This document shows, piece by piece, positions 1 to 12,358 of a stretch of 64,000 bases of DNA. How positions within the stretch are numbered: position 1 is the first letter of the stretch; every line of letters begins with the position of its first letter. This stretch comes from Sipunculus nudus. Lineage: Eukaryota; Annelida; Sipuncula; Golfingiida; Sipunculidae. The stretch is from positions 97,683,124 through 97,747,123 of the forward strand of contig CM049308.1 of the NCBI GenBank assembly GCA_026874595.1, in the 5' to 3' direction. The notes beneath the pieces were generated by a model. That model worked only from the letters and a program-made list of their open reading frames with translations. It ran no database searches and was not told where the DNA came from. Both the position numbers and the translations under genes were made by a program.

Positions 1-1835
1 AGGCACAGCATGCCGGCGGCCGCCTGTTTAACCAGTGGTAACGGGCCATGTTGGCTCAGCGAGCAAAGGTCATGCAGTTCCTTGTTTCAGATTCTGAGAC
101 AGTTTTAAGCGCCAGGGTTGCAAAGATTTAAAAAGAGTCTTGTTTACATACAAAAACATAATATTTAGCTGAACTTCTTGGTCATTCGAATAAAGTACTA
201 TATCTTTCATAGATTACTTTAATTTTCATTGTCATAAATGCAATATTTGATTTTACACCATTTTTTCCCGACAAGGGTTTAAGTTCTACAGTTAACTCTG
301 AAGCTTTTTATGCGGCAGTATCCAGGACCTGGATATCGCCGCATTTAATGCAGTTAGTTGCGGTTTTAGCCCGTCCCAGTACCCATGTACGCATGTTTTT
401 CCATGATAATTTTTTATACAAGTAAAGCAGTGTAAACCTTTATTGTCTAAAGGTTGCAGGAGCTATTCCGCTGACTACCTGTGCAAAAAGTAATGCCTTA
501 CCTTTCATTTTGTATGAGACAAATAATCCAAAATATGACAAAACAAGTTACAGCGTGTACGACTTATTCCTTGCCTGAGAATTGAAAATAAACAAGCCAG
601 TCAAACTTATGACGTAAATCAATTGAAGTTGACGCACAACCAATCACTGTTACGTCTTTGTGACGTCACTGTTGTCTAACAAACACCAAACACAGCCATA
701 GACATGGAAAGTGTACCATAGGGGAATGTATTGTCCAGCAGTGTTGGGAAGACGCCATCCAGCATAAATGAACGCAAAAGAGTCGCAAAGTAAATTCGAT
801 TTTCATGATATATAAATACTTCACACAAAATTGGCGGAATATCTGTTTATCTACTTCAGGCCTAAGCGCATTTTTAAAGAATATTCTTAATATAAATATC
901 GCGAAAAAACATGCGGATACAGGTACTGGGACAGACTATAGTGTATATCCGCATGACTGGCTTGTAAATAGTTTTCTTAACTGCACAACAGTTGTGCGTA
1001 ATCAAATATATCTTACTCTCAATATTCTAAATGTTCATTATATAATTACTTTTAGTATCAGAAAAATGATAGATGTTCAGAAAATTATAAAACAAATACA
1101 AAACAAAAGAAAAGTCACTTGGTGAACAGAAATAAACATACCACCAGATGGCAAAGAAACCTGCCATGGTAGCTGGCCAAGGACCATTTGGGTATTGGGC
1201 CCGGCCCTGGCTTTTCCTGTATTATACACTGATTTTGTCTTAATTGTAATTAGTAGGTTTACATAAATCACCAAGCATCTACAACTTTCAGTAGTTATGT
1301 TATGCTGAGGTGGCAGTTACCTGCCTTATTTGTTAGATTATATATTATTTATGATATGAGAGGCTGTTGTGCGGATTGGACAACGGTCATGCAGATAGCC
1401 TGGGCCACAGGTTGCAGCATGTATGACTTTACATCGCCGGAGAACTGATAATATACAAGCCAGGCAAACTGATGACGTCAGGCAATTGAAGATGATGTGC
1501 TACCGATCATTATGACGTCTTTGTGACATCACTATTATCTAACAAACACCACACGCAGCCATAGGCATGGAAAGTATACCTTGTAGGAATATACTGTTCA
1601 GCAGTGCTGGGAAGACGCCATCCACAGTTCATCAGCATTAATAACGCAAAAGAGCCGCAAAGTAAATACCTTTACATGATACTTTACACAAAACCGGTTG
1701 AATATCAGTATATCAACTTTATACCAAAGGGCATTTTAAAGAATATTCTTAAAATAAATATCGCGAAAAAAACATGCAGACAAGGGTTTTGGGACAGACT
1801 ATTGTATACCAGTAGTGGCTGCACTATAGAGTAAG
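1..1835. repeat. Two diverged direct copies of a ~430-bp interspersed repeat
   Basis: Segments at about 535-985 and 1405-1815 are diverged copies of the same sequence, about 855 bp apart. Shared blocks include GCAGTG(T/C)TGGGAAGACGCC and AAAGAATATTCTTAA. The first copy has the CRE-like palindrome TGACGTCA at 661-668 and the second has it at 1473-1480, at different aligned positions. Short open frames here show no recognisable protein. I see no PPP5 first exon, though an upstream promoter cannot be excluded. Nothing else is seen in the flanks. Confidence 0.6.
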
Positions 1836-3542
1836 GGGGTAATGTTGGACACTTTTGGCTTTGTTGGCTCACCAATTTCTGGGTATCATTTCAAACCTCA
1901 AGAAAAGGAGATATTTTTTAGACCTAACACGCAAAGGTCACCTGCCCTCTAGTACAAAATATTTGCATGAGACACCACAGAGGTACACCTGGGTAATATC
2001 AGACATCATCCAAGTAATATCAGACACTGCACTAAACGGCGGTACCAAGCACTGGTCAGGATTGACAGTTATATCATGGAAAACTGACTTTAACAGCTGG
2101 CACAGTTGCCATAAAAAGCACAAAACAAGTGGTTTTTAACAGGAAAACATTGTCATATCTTTCATTTGATCAATTTTTCTTCCAATTGTAACTCTTGGAT
2201 GCGCCATTTTTGCAGTTCTCTTCTATAGACCTTACTCAGAGATTGTGACTGGCAACATGCCAGACGGTTTGTCACAGAAAGATTGTTTACACTGACAGTG
2301 CAAATTAAATAAAATAAATGTTTTAAGTTGATTTTTGTATAAAATAACAATAAATACCAGCATACTAGATTAACTGCCCACATAACATGTGAATTTTCCC
2401 AGTATATAATCAATCATATCTACACTTATTGTGTGGTTACTTCTGTTATAAGTCTGATATATGGGGAAAATGCTGGCAATTATTATTTTACCCAATATGA
2501 ATAAAAAGTGATTATTTGAATGCAAAAATGCAAATTAACATTATTATATACAATAAAATAATAACATGTAAGTGTAAATGTTAACATTTGTAAATTTTTA
2601 TGAAACTGCTCAATTATAAAAGTTGCATCCAAGCAACTCTAAATGCCGATTTATAAAGCAAATATGTGACGTTATGACCTTGTGTACTATGAAATTATAT
2701 AGAGCTGATTTACTGTGAAAATAACTCCAAATATCATAATTAATTATCTGTGCTTCAGCAGCAATGTGCCGCTGTTTATCCTTCAAAGAGCCCCTAAAAA
2801 TCATTGCCAGTTTCCATGGTGCTGAGTGTCCGATATTACCCGGGTTCCCTTTGACACAAAAATGGCCAACCTGGGTAATATCGGACACTTCACATATTAT
2901 AGAAAGTATTAAAATATCTTTGTTTTTAGTTTAGCAAAAAGCTACATATAAAAAATAAACAGTCTGACTGTGATAAAAACTGGTCAACAGATCATGACAT
3001 CCCTCCTGACATTCAAAACTTAACCTAATTTTAAATCGCAGTGATCACGTGTGGTGCCTGAACTTTTCAGGACAGCTTAGGCCAGTCATTGGTTCTGTGG
3101 TAGTCATGCTAAACCATTAAAAAATGACCTTTTATTTAATTTTTGCTGTATTTAAAGGAGGTTATAAACAAAAACAAATCATAAACTTGAATTTGTTGCA
3201 TGCTGTCGCTCAGGATTGTCAAAAATGATCAATTCCTGAGGAATTTTAGGCAAGTGTCCAATATTACTTGGGTGTCTGATGTTTGCCGGGTTCACTCTCG
3301 TCTTTTCCATCAGTTTTGTACCCTTTGATATTTGCAATAATTCTCTCAAAATTGATATTAGCACATGGTTTGACACTCAAGTAGATAAGGGATTTTGGAG
3401 TGGCTCTACAAGTTACAAGATTTATTGCATACCAATACAGGAATTTGCTTTCCGGGTGATATCATATGTAAGACATAGTGCTGAGTGAAAAACAAAGACA
3501 TAGTAGTGTAGTATTAAAAAAGAAGTAGTAATATATTTTGAT
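1836..3542. repeat. AT-rich spacer with recurring GGTAATATCGGACAC motif and a hairpin
   Basis: The motif GG(G)TAAT(A/G)T(C/T)(G/A)GACAC recurs at about 1838, 1993, 2013 and 2872, and inverted at 2826 and about 3257. The pair at 2826-2846 and 2868-2888 forms a 21-bp inverted repeat with one mismatch around a 21-nt loop. The motif clusters look like the remains of one or more TIR elements, but clean ends and target duplications could not be fixed. No coding similarity was recognised in the short frames. Confidence 0.45.
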
Positions 3543-3683
3543 TTATTTACGCATTAAAAATCTAATTACCATCGATACAAATAATTTGGAATACCGGTTT
3601 GTTCTGCATTTAAGAGACTGCCGCCTTTGGCCTGATTTTAACCAGTCAAAATAATCACTAAGCAAGCTTTTACCTTCAGCCAT
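3543..3683 (-). pseudogene. Non-LTR retrotransposon ORF2, C-terminal end
   Basis: Read on the minus strand this gives an open stretch with SDYFDWLKSGQRRQSLKCRT, then NRYSKLFV, and a TAA at 3543-3545. It matches the conserved C-terminus of CR1/L2/Rex-type LINE polymerases, where a (L)PSGRRYR-like motif is followed by C(R)TNRY(S)xSFVP. It is the 3' continuation of the reverse transcriptase at 5108-6539. A family A element separates the two pieces. Confidence 0.75.
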
Positions 3684-5107
3684 TTTTAGCTCAGCTAACT
3701 ATAAGTCATCTGAGCTATAGTCGTGGTCCATTGTCCATCGTCCATCCGTCTGTCTGTCCGTTTGACTGGCACGATTTGAAACTGTTAGACCTACAAATCC
3801 AAAATTTGGCATACTGTTAGATGTCCCCTAGATCTCCTACCAAACCAAAAACTTGGTTACTGTGACTTCGTTCTTTTGACAAATTAAGGACAAACCTGCC
3901 TAAATATAAAAACCACTTATCTGTTTTTCTTAAATTTTATCAGGGGTATTCTCCTTTATATTTCCTATACACAAGCCAGAAATTAAGACTGTTAAGTGTA
4001 ATTTCTATAAGTTATAGGCTTGAGCATATTGGACTTTGTTAAAAAAAAACAGGAAAAATATTTGCTCATGTAACATGAAATTTGTTTAAGCTAGAGACTT
4101 TTTTTCCCAAGTATTTAACTTTGTTTAATTAAGAATCAATTGTAAACCCAGAATTAGATCTGAATTTTGTAAATTTTTAAAATTATTAGCATAAAAATAA
4201 AATAAGTACCTTAAATTTTGCCCAACTTTGAACATGGCATGTTTTTTTCCTGTGAGTACTGTTGATTTATTTTCACAGCATGTAAACATACATAATTTAT
4301 TTGATTAAATCTGGAATTTGAAAATAAAAGCCTGAAAATTAGGCTAGTTATTGAATTTTTTCTTGAGGCTCTATTGTAGCCACTTGCTTTGTCCAGATGC
4401 AGGCAACTCACTCTTGGTCACTGGAAGTCAGGTATGCGAGGGTTCCTTATTTGTTACAGTTACATAGGGAGAATCCCTGCTGTGGTGTACAGTAATTCTC
4501 ATATTCTCCCCACCAAGTGTAATGCAATAATTGTAATTGTTTTAGTGCTGTTTCCACTCCAATATACAAAACTTTTCTTGAAAAGTAATTGAAGGAGTAA
4601 TCCAGAAGATGCCAATGTTGTGTTAATGTAGCAAATTTATTTTTTTGCAAATTTAAAAGATATATTTTTCTTGTAAAAAATAAATATACATTTGTATGCA
4701 TTATGTGGTCTTATCTGATTGAGATTTATGATGATGCAATTTAGAATTATGAATAAACTTTTATACAGATATATAAATTATATTGGAAATGTATATAAAT
4801 ATAAACTTAAAAAAATGATGTGATAGTAAAATGAGGATCTAATACAAACATTTGTTCGTTATTTTCCTGCCTCAGCAGAATTGGAGATCAGACTTTGTTT
4901 GCAATTTTAGCAATAGGAAATGCATGGTTTGGTCACAAAATATTATTTGCAACAATTTCTTACTCGTCAATACAAACCAATCATGTCAACCAGCCATGGC
5001 CTATATTACATTTTCCTCCTAGACTTTATCTCCATTTGATATTATTTTAGATATTTACTTTCAAGGTCTACTTCAGCTGATCACAGTGACCCATGGGTCC
5101 CTAGTTT
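3684..5107 (+). mobile_element. Family A element (paired-hairpin, Helentron-like), full length
   Basis: The 5' end is TTAGCTCAGCTAACTATAAG at about 3686, followed by the partner arm AGTCATCTGAGCT, so the first ~30 nt can fold into a hairpin. Next come a GTCC-rich tract and an AT-rich body with no ORF of its own. The 3' end is TCAGCTGATCACAGTGACCC, then ATGGGTCCCTAGTTT; it includes the palindrome GACCCATGGGTC. The element sits inside a minus-strand LINE ORF, which resumes on both sides, so both boundaries are supported by the interrupted host. At 1.4 kb it is the shortest intact copy here. It is non-autonomous: no Rep, helicase or transposase frame is present. Confidence 0.75.
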
Positions 5108-6539
5108 CATCATTTTCATAACATTATTTTCATAAATAATATTTATGTCCTCTAAATTAAGACCAATAACTTTTTCTGCTATTTTTCTTATCCATTCAAA
5201 TTTCTTTTTGTTCTAATGGTCAGATTTCCCCACCAGCATATCAAAGTATATGATATGACAATCTGGATCATCGAAGAATAGAACAAACCAAGTAGTTCAC
5301 TATCCATATTAAACAATCTCAGTTTCTTTAGAAAGTATAAATGCTGCTGCCCTTTATGGTATACTGTGTTTACATTATTATCCCATTTAAGCCTGTAATC
5401 TAATACTACCCCTAAGTATTTATACTGTAGTGCAATTTCTACTTCTGTTCCATCGATAGATACCATGCAGATATTGACAGGTTGGTCTTTGTCTAAAATC
5501 AGTTATCAATTCCTTTGTTTTTGAAAGATTTAGTAACAAATGAATATTCTTGCACCAAGTAACTACTTGTCCAATTCCCTTTTGATATTTATTTCAGCAC
5601 AACTGGAAATTAATCCAACCAGTACTGTATCATCTGCATAATTCAAAATTAGACATCCATGTTGTGTAGCCTGGAAATCATTGGTATACATTATGAAAAG
5701 AAATGGGGAAAGCATGCTTCCTTGCGGGACCCCTGTATTCAACCCTAGAACACGACCCTTTATATACTGCCTTCTACTAGTGAGAAAGTCCAGTACCCAC
5801 AAACACAGATCATGTGGACCCCCTAACAGCTGTAACTTATTTATCATGAGGTTGGGCTGAATGGTGTTAAATGCTGAGCTATAATCTTTAAAAAGCGTTC
5901 TTACATAAGTCTGTGACTGATCTAAATCTTTATATATACTGTCCAAGATCACCTTCTCTCCTTTAAGCTAATTTGTAATTATCCATATGTTTATCAGTAA
6001 AGTTCAAAATATATTTAAATAAACACACTTCTCTAAGCATTTCATAGCTACCAGTGTTAGAGCCACAGGCCCATAATCATTAAGCACAGTAGTTTTACTC
6101 TGTTTAGGTAAAGGTACTATTTCTGATGTTTTCCATGAGACTGGCACAGTTTTCTCAATTAATGATGTGTTGAATATATGATAGTAAATCGGTGTTAACT
6201 CACCTGCACAGAATTTCAGCACTAGGCTGACACGCCATCTGGTCCTGAAGATTTTTTACTCTTTAGCCTTTTAAATACACTTCTAACCTCATGTTCAGTT
6301 AATCTAACCAAACTTTCACATTCAGATGGTTGTTTCCTTACTTCCTCCTGTTCATCTCTATAGTTAAACGCATCAAACCTACAGTAGAATTCATTCAGTT
6401 CCTTAGAAAAAGCTTTATGATCTTGCACATTTATACTAATTTTCTCCTGGTGGTAGGCACTTGCTTTACGTAACCCTTTCCAGACTTGGCTTGGATTATT
6501 AGACTGAAACATAGTTTTGATCTTATCTCTGTATCCATT
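5108..6539 (-). pseudogene. Non-LTR retrotransposon reverse transcriptase, broken
   Basis: Minus-strand frames show the order of a LINE reverse transcriptase. First comes a pre-RT segment (FQSNNPSQVWKGLRK, 6222-6512) ending in KKSSGPDGV. Next is a palm segment with PVSWKTSEIVPLPK (6004-6222). Then come FKDYSSAFNTI, TGVPQGSMLSPFLF and the catalytic NYADDTVLVG (5563-5952), and finally a thumb segment with YKYLGVVLDYRLKWD (5188-5466). The frames are separated by frameshifts and stops, so no functional protein is made. Similarity is closest to CR1/L2/Rex-type elements by motif spacing. The 5' end is lost at a family A insertion (6540) and the 3' end continues at 3683. Confidence 0.88.
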
Positions 6540-8955
6540 TTTTTAGCTCAGCTGACTTTCAGTCATGCTGGGCTATAGCGATGGGTCTTTGTCCGTCGTC
6601 CTTCCCTCTGTCCGTCCGGCCGGCCGGCCGGCCGTTAGCAGGGCACAAATCGTAACCGTAGGGGCTAGGGCCATGAACCCTATGCAGTCTTAGAGGTTAT
6701 AAAAAGATCTCCTTGCAAACCTGAAATTAGGTCACTGCGACCTATATTCTCGAAGTTATGGGGTGTGTTTGCACCCCCCAGAAATAACTTTTTGAGACAA
6801 AATTTTCATCCCAAACCTTCCATCTTTCACATACAGCTCACCTATCAACAGGGGTAGAACCATAATTTTTTTTAGGTCAAAAGGTCAAAGGTCAAGGTCA
6901 CAGGAGCCTCTTCTTTGAAAAGCCTGTGGATGCATTTTAAGCCAACCCTTTCATCCCAATTCTTTGATTTTTCACATATAGCTCACCTACTAAGTTGGAG
7001 AAGAATCCTATAGAAGTCACAAGGTCAAAGGTCAGGGTCACAGGATCCTCTTCTTTGAAAAGGTTGTGGACACATTTCAAGCTAGACTTTTCATTCCAAA
7101 CCTTCCAGCACTGATATCGCTTCTCTGCCAACAGGGGAAAAGACCTGTTGATTTTGAGGTCAAAGGTCAAGTTCACAGCACCCACTTCTTGCGTGGAGTC
7201 ATTTTCAGGCAAACTTTTCAATCTGTACCTTCCATCTGTCATATATGGCTTACCTACCAATAAGGGAAGAAGCCTATTGATGTTGAGGTCAAAAAGTCAA
7301 AGGTCAAGGTCACAATATTTAATTGTTCTAAATGCTTGTGAGCATATTTCAAGTGTAACTGTTCAACCCAAACCTTCAGTCTTTCATATATGCCACATCT
7401 ATGCATCACTCAGTTTGACTCAAACTTCATATTTATGGGTCTTTTTGCTTGAATAAATAACTTATTGATTTTGGGGTCAGCTGGTCAGCAGGTTAAAGAT
7501 TGCAGGTCAAAGTTATTCACCCATTGGTTGCCAAGTAATTACACCAGATTTAAGTGGTTAGTAGTTACCCATTGTTTAGAAAGAATCCAGTTGATATATG
7601 GGCAAAAGGCCAAGGTCATAGGTCAGGTATGTTCACAATTACTTATTTTATAGACAATCTCTATTTTTCTTGTATATATAACCATCCCACTCCAGCTGGT
7701 ACATCTCCCTGTGTGGCTGTAATTGTGAGTGACACTGGTGACATATGACTCCCTTTTGTATCAGCCTATTAAGTGATAAGGCTCAGTGATAAGTACCTCG
7801 TTACTTCATAACAAAAACACTGTTGTCAGAATGCTTCAGCCAGGCATTAAGACTATGAGAGTATAGTATTAAGGTTTAGCTACTGATTTATAAGATGATG
7901 GGAACATTTTGCAGTTTATTTTATGGAATCCTAGCAATAAAATTAGTTTCCTAGATATCTGAATATTTTAATATATATCACCACATATAAAAGCAAGTGT
8001 TTGTTCTCATAATATGTGGATGTGTACCTTGATTTAGGATGGCTTTTTGTTTTATTTCAAGACTCTTAGTCATGCTTTCTGCATTTCTTTTCTTTCAGGT
8101 TTGGCAGTTTACCTACCCTGCTGACCCCATTGAAAAGCAGAGTGATAATAAAAAATATTGGACTTACACTTTTTACAATTGCAAATCTATAAATCTGATA
8201 TGAGGGCCTGGACATGCCTTTTGAATTATTTTGGGCATTCATTTCTGGATAATTTGCCCAAGTTTGGTCTCTTATTGGAGAATGTGGGATATCAAATGTC
8301 ATACTTGTCAGAAATCCATAATGTCTGCCAGTTAGCCACCTTAGAAATTCTTTCTTCAGTGCAGTTGCAGTAATTTTTCTTTAATGTTTGGTCCGATTTA
8401 GAGAATGTTTGTTGTCTGATTTCAGACTTGTCAGAAGTCCAATATGGCCACCAGGCAACCATCTTTTAATTCCTTTTGATCATATTATCTCAAGAACAGT
8501 TAAAGTGAATGCAGTTGGATGTATATTTATGTAATCTTGTAAAGGATTGGGTCAAATATTTCTGAATAAATATTACCATCATTTATAAAAGTGCAGTACA
8601 GTTGGCTTGTATTGAATAAAAATTCATACAGAAGCACCTGTTTCTCAATAATTCTTGCATGTATTTCCTTGATTTTTGCTATATATTTTGATCTTATATT
8701 TTATATGAGACTGAGCGGTTTCAAGCAAGCTGTTGGAATAGTTCCTGATAGCTTAACAATCATGCATTTTCCTCAGACCATCAATTCACTGTGTTTTAAC
8801 CAGACATAGGTGATATATATTTCTGTTGTCATAGAAAATTTTCATCAAATTGGCAAATTGGTTCTTCAAAATTTGACTGGAAGTTGTGAATCTCAGTCCA
8901 TGATGTCATAGGTCATGCTTGGCAGCTGAGCGTCATGACCCATGGGTCACTTGTT
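6540..8955 (+). mobile_element. Family A element with GTCCGTCC/CCGG tract and nuclear-receptor-like half-sites
   Basis: The 5' end TTTTAGCTCAGCTGACTTTC is followed by AGTCATGCTGGGCT, which still pairs with the first arm using one G-T wobble and a bulge. It carries a (CCGG)n tract at about 6617-6634 and the internal motif TTAGCAGGGCACAAATCGTA. AGGTCAAAGGTCA-type repeats occur near 6874, 7021, 7158, 7290 and 7604. The 3' end is GCAGCTGAGCGTCATGACCC followed by ATGGGTCACTTGTT. Short open frames inside repeat FEVKGQVHS-type peptides that only mirror the repeated DNA. It interrupts the 5' side of the LINE at 5108-6539. Confidence 0.75.
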
Positions 8956-9070
8956 TATTTTTACAGCAGGAAATGCTGGAACTTAACCCTGTATTTTTGA
9001 CGTCTGGGTCTGGACCAATAGCAACAGCCTTATTAGTATTCAACATCCTTCAGACCATTGTAGTTCTGTT
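8956..9070. other. Short spacer between two family A elements
   Basis: 115 bp between the end of one family A copy and the start of the next. It should be upstream LINE sequence if the insertion was simple, but I could not recognise LINE residues in any minus-strand frame. It may be diverged LINE or unrelated DNA. Confidence 0.3.
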
Positions 9071-9289
9071 TTTAGCTCAGCTGACTATAATCATCTGAGC
9101 TTTAGTTATGGTTCATTGTCCGTCGACCGTCTGTTAGACTGGCACATTTTGAACCTGTTAAGCTAAGATTCCATGAGTGTGGAATGCAGATAGTATTAAT
9201 ATTATAAATAATGTGAGATTCCTTATAGGTGGATGCTGAATACATAACGGGCAAAACGAATGGCCACATGTAACGATTTCTAAATGTTC

Positions 9290-9790
9290 CGCATGGTATC
9301 CGAGAGCAACACGTAGAAAGAAGCTACTGATTTTCACGCTGCCTGCTTTGATTGTTTATGATGCACTTAAACACCAGGTGGTGCACATGGGCATGTCTGC
9401 TGACAAAACTGCTGATGTGACTCGCAGCCAACCAAATGAAAGACAACAAACACTTGACAGGCATCAGGCCCCGCCCAGAAACCACATGTGGGGCCATTCT
9501 CTCTGAGCCTGCGACCTGTTCAAAAGGTTGCCGAGGCGATGAGCTGTCACTCAAAACTAAATGAACAATATTGGCTTCATGTGTTCCTCGCTTGGCTGGT
9601 AGACCGTTTTGTCTTTAGCACAGGGTCTCATCTGATTGGACCAAATTACAGTGCTCCCCTTTGGTGTAGAGATTCTAGATACAAGGTCAAAACAAACAGT
9701 GCTTAAGATATCGGTAGTAGGCCTATGGATAAAGCGCTGTGTAAAGAGCGTAGCTGCCGTGCTGGTTCATAAGCGTTATCTCAACACGCA
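9290..9790. repeat. Family B interspersed repeat, copy 1
   Basis: This block shares long stretches with 28530-28865 and 29996-30275, including GGGGCCATTCTCT, GGTCTCATCTGATTG and GGTCAAAACAAACAG. It is relatively GC-rich and contains short frames on both strands without recognised homology. It sits inside a family A element in each case. It may be a SINE or MITE carried by family A; no clear ends were identified. Confidence 0.5.
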
Positions 9791-10260
9791 TTTCGTATGC
9801 CGTACATGTATAAGGCATACTGTACATGTATAAAGAATCTAAGCTTAAGACCTACAACTCCAAAATTCAGCATAATGTCAGATGTTTCCAAAATCTATTA
9901 CCAAACCCAAAACTGGGTCATTGGGCCTTCCTTCCTTTTGGAAATTAAGGAAATGCCTTGTTTTTCCATTAGAAACCTATGATCACACTTCAGGACTGCA
10001 TTTTATCGGAACCGCATATCTGTTTTTCTTCATATTTACTATAAATATTGCCTTACATATTTCCTATGTACATGCCAGAAATTTGGTCAGTATTACGTAA
10101 TTTATGGGCCCAAACATAATGTACTTTGTCAAAAATCAGGAAAGATATTTACTTACTCAGCAAGATAATTGTTAAAGCTAGATACTTTTTTTTCCAAGGA
10201 TAAAACTTTATTTCACCAAAATCCAATTTTATAACCAAGGTTAAATCAGAATCTTGTAAT

Positions 10261-12189
10261 TTTTAGCTCAGCTGACTATAAGTCATCTGAGCTATAGTCG
10301 TGGTCCATTGTCCGTCGTCTGGTCGTCCGTCCATTAACAGGGCACGTTTTGAAACCTAAATTCCAAAATTTTGCATTCTATTAGATGTCCCCAAAATCTC
10401 CTACCATACCAAAAATTGGGTCATTAGGACTTTGTTCCTTCGAGATATTAAGGAAAAACCTCTGTTTTCCATAAAAAAAGCCATTGTAACACTTCAAGGC
10501 TGCCTAATATCAAAACCACTGATCTGTTTTTGATCATATTTAGTATTCATATTCTTCCATACATTTTCTATAAACATACAAAAAATTAGATCAGTGTTGG
10601 GTATTATTTTGAAGTTATGGGCTAAAATATAATGCAATTTTTAAAAAATCAGGAAATATATTTACTCACCTAACATGAGAATTGCTGAAACTAGAGACTT
10701 TTTTTCAGGAATGTAACTTTGTTTAATCAAGATTCAATTGTTTACCCAACATTAGATCTGAATTATGCAAATTTTTTCAAGTTATTAGCATAAATAAAAA
10801 ATCAATATCTTAAATTTTGTCCAACTTTGGCAATGGCACGTTTTTTTTTCCTGTAAGCACTGTTGATTTAATTTTCACAGCATATAAATATAAGGATTTA
10901 ATCTTTTAAAATCTGAAATTTCAAAGGAATACTTAATTTGAAAAGATGTAGCTTTTATTCAAGTTTTCATACACCTGTCAAGTGTTGTTTACATCTAGCC
11001 CACCTAGTAGTACAGCCTTCACTTGCATTATGTAACCCGTCCCCCGGGCAGCTTACCTTGGCTCAGCTTGGCCATTACCAGCAGGCTTCCCCTCTGCCCT
11101 GCACTCCCCCCCCCCCCCCCCCCAGATGATGCATAAACAAGATGAATGTTATTATTTTCTGTGTTTGATTCATTCTTATTCTAGGCTATGCTACATTTTA
11201 GATTTTGTATTGTACCACCAGGGTTACAATGATTAAAGTGCACATTTAATTGTGTCCACAAAGTGATGTTTTGCTATGAAAGTGTGGATGTTCATCAGAT
11301 AAGTAATTCCATACTTCAGAAGAGTAAAAATTTCACCAGGTGTGAAATTGACTATTAATTCCAGTAATAAATTAAAGCTGAGATAGTAATTAGCACAATG
11401 ATATTGTTTGTCCCTCATTCAACCAACAGTGTATACTTAATTTGAAAAGATGTTTTATTTTATCAAATTTACTGAATCTTTTATTTTATCTTGATGAATA
11501 GAATTAAGCATCTACTGAAAACTCCAATGTGCAAAACTTTTTAATAGTGATTCAAGGAATAATCTTGTAGATGCCATGTTGTGGCATTATTTTCTTTTAG
11601 ATTCAGCTTAAACATTTGTGATTTAAAAATAATAAAATATATGTGTATGCATAATATGACCCAATATGAGCTACACTCTGGATATATAATGATTGCAACT
11701 TTTGCAACAATTCTAATATTTTAACTTATATTTTCAGTTTTTTACTCTGGATATATAATGATTGCAACTTTTGCAACAATTCTAATATTTTTACTAATAT
11801 TTTCAGTTTTTTTTTATTAAAAATTTATAAAACTTGTAAATAAAAAAATGATTCAGATAAAAACTTTTAATGGAAAAAGTGGATATGCTAAAAAAAAAAT
11901 GAAATAAAGATATTAGTCCATTCTGTCCACTTGCCTGTCCATCTGTAAATTTCATATGCATCACAGTATCTCAAAACTTTTACTGTTTTTCTTCATGACA
12001 GTCTTGTCAGAGTATTAGTTTGCAATCATATATTTAGAACTTTACTATATCCAAGTTGGAGGGCCCCTTTCCTCTTAGCTTCTCATATTCTTATATAAAT
12101 GAACCCATTACAATAGAATATTTTGCATATTTTGCATTTGCAAAAATTTCAAACTTCAGCTGAGCGCCTTCACCCATGGGTCCCTTGTT
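10261..12189 (+). mobile_element. Family A element nested in a family A element
   Basis: It starts TTTTAGCTCAGCTGACTATA with the partner arm AGTCATCTGAGCT, then GTCCGTCGTC. It ends TCAGCTGAGCGCCTTCACCC, then ATGGGTCCCTTGTT. It contains a poly-C run at about 11106-11123 and a ~68-bp direct duplication near 11690-11810 (GATATATAATGATTGCAACT). The flanking outer element is continuous across the insertion at a T-rich site. Confidence 0.75.
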
Positions 12190-12358
12190 TTAAGTTATTA
12201 GCATAGATATAAATCAGTACCTTACATTTTCCCCAACTTTGATTATGGCACATTTTTCCTGTAAGTACATTTGATTTAATTTCACAGCATGTACACATGA
12301 GGATTTAATCTGTTAAATTTTTAAATTTGGAAATAGAAGCTTAAAAAAATTGGTCTAG

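Noticed and set aside
1-130. Possible PPP5 first exon
   Set aside because: The ATG frame here does not resemble the PPP5 N-terminus and no matching phase-1 donor was found.
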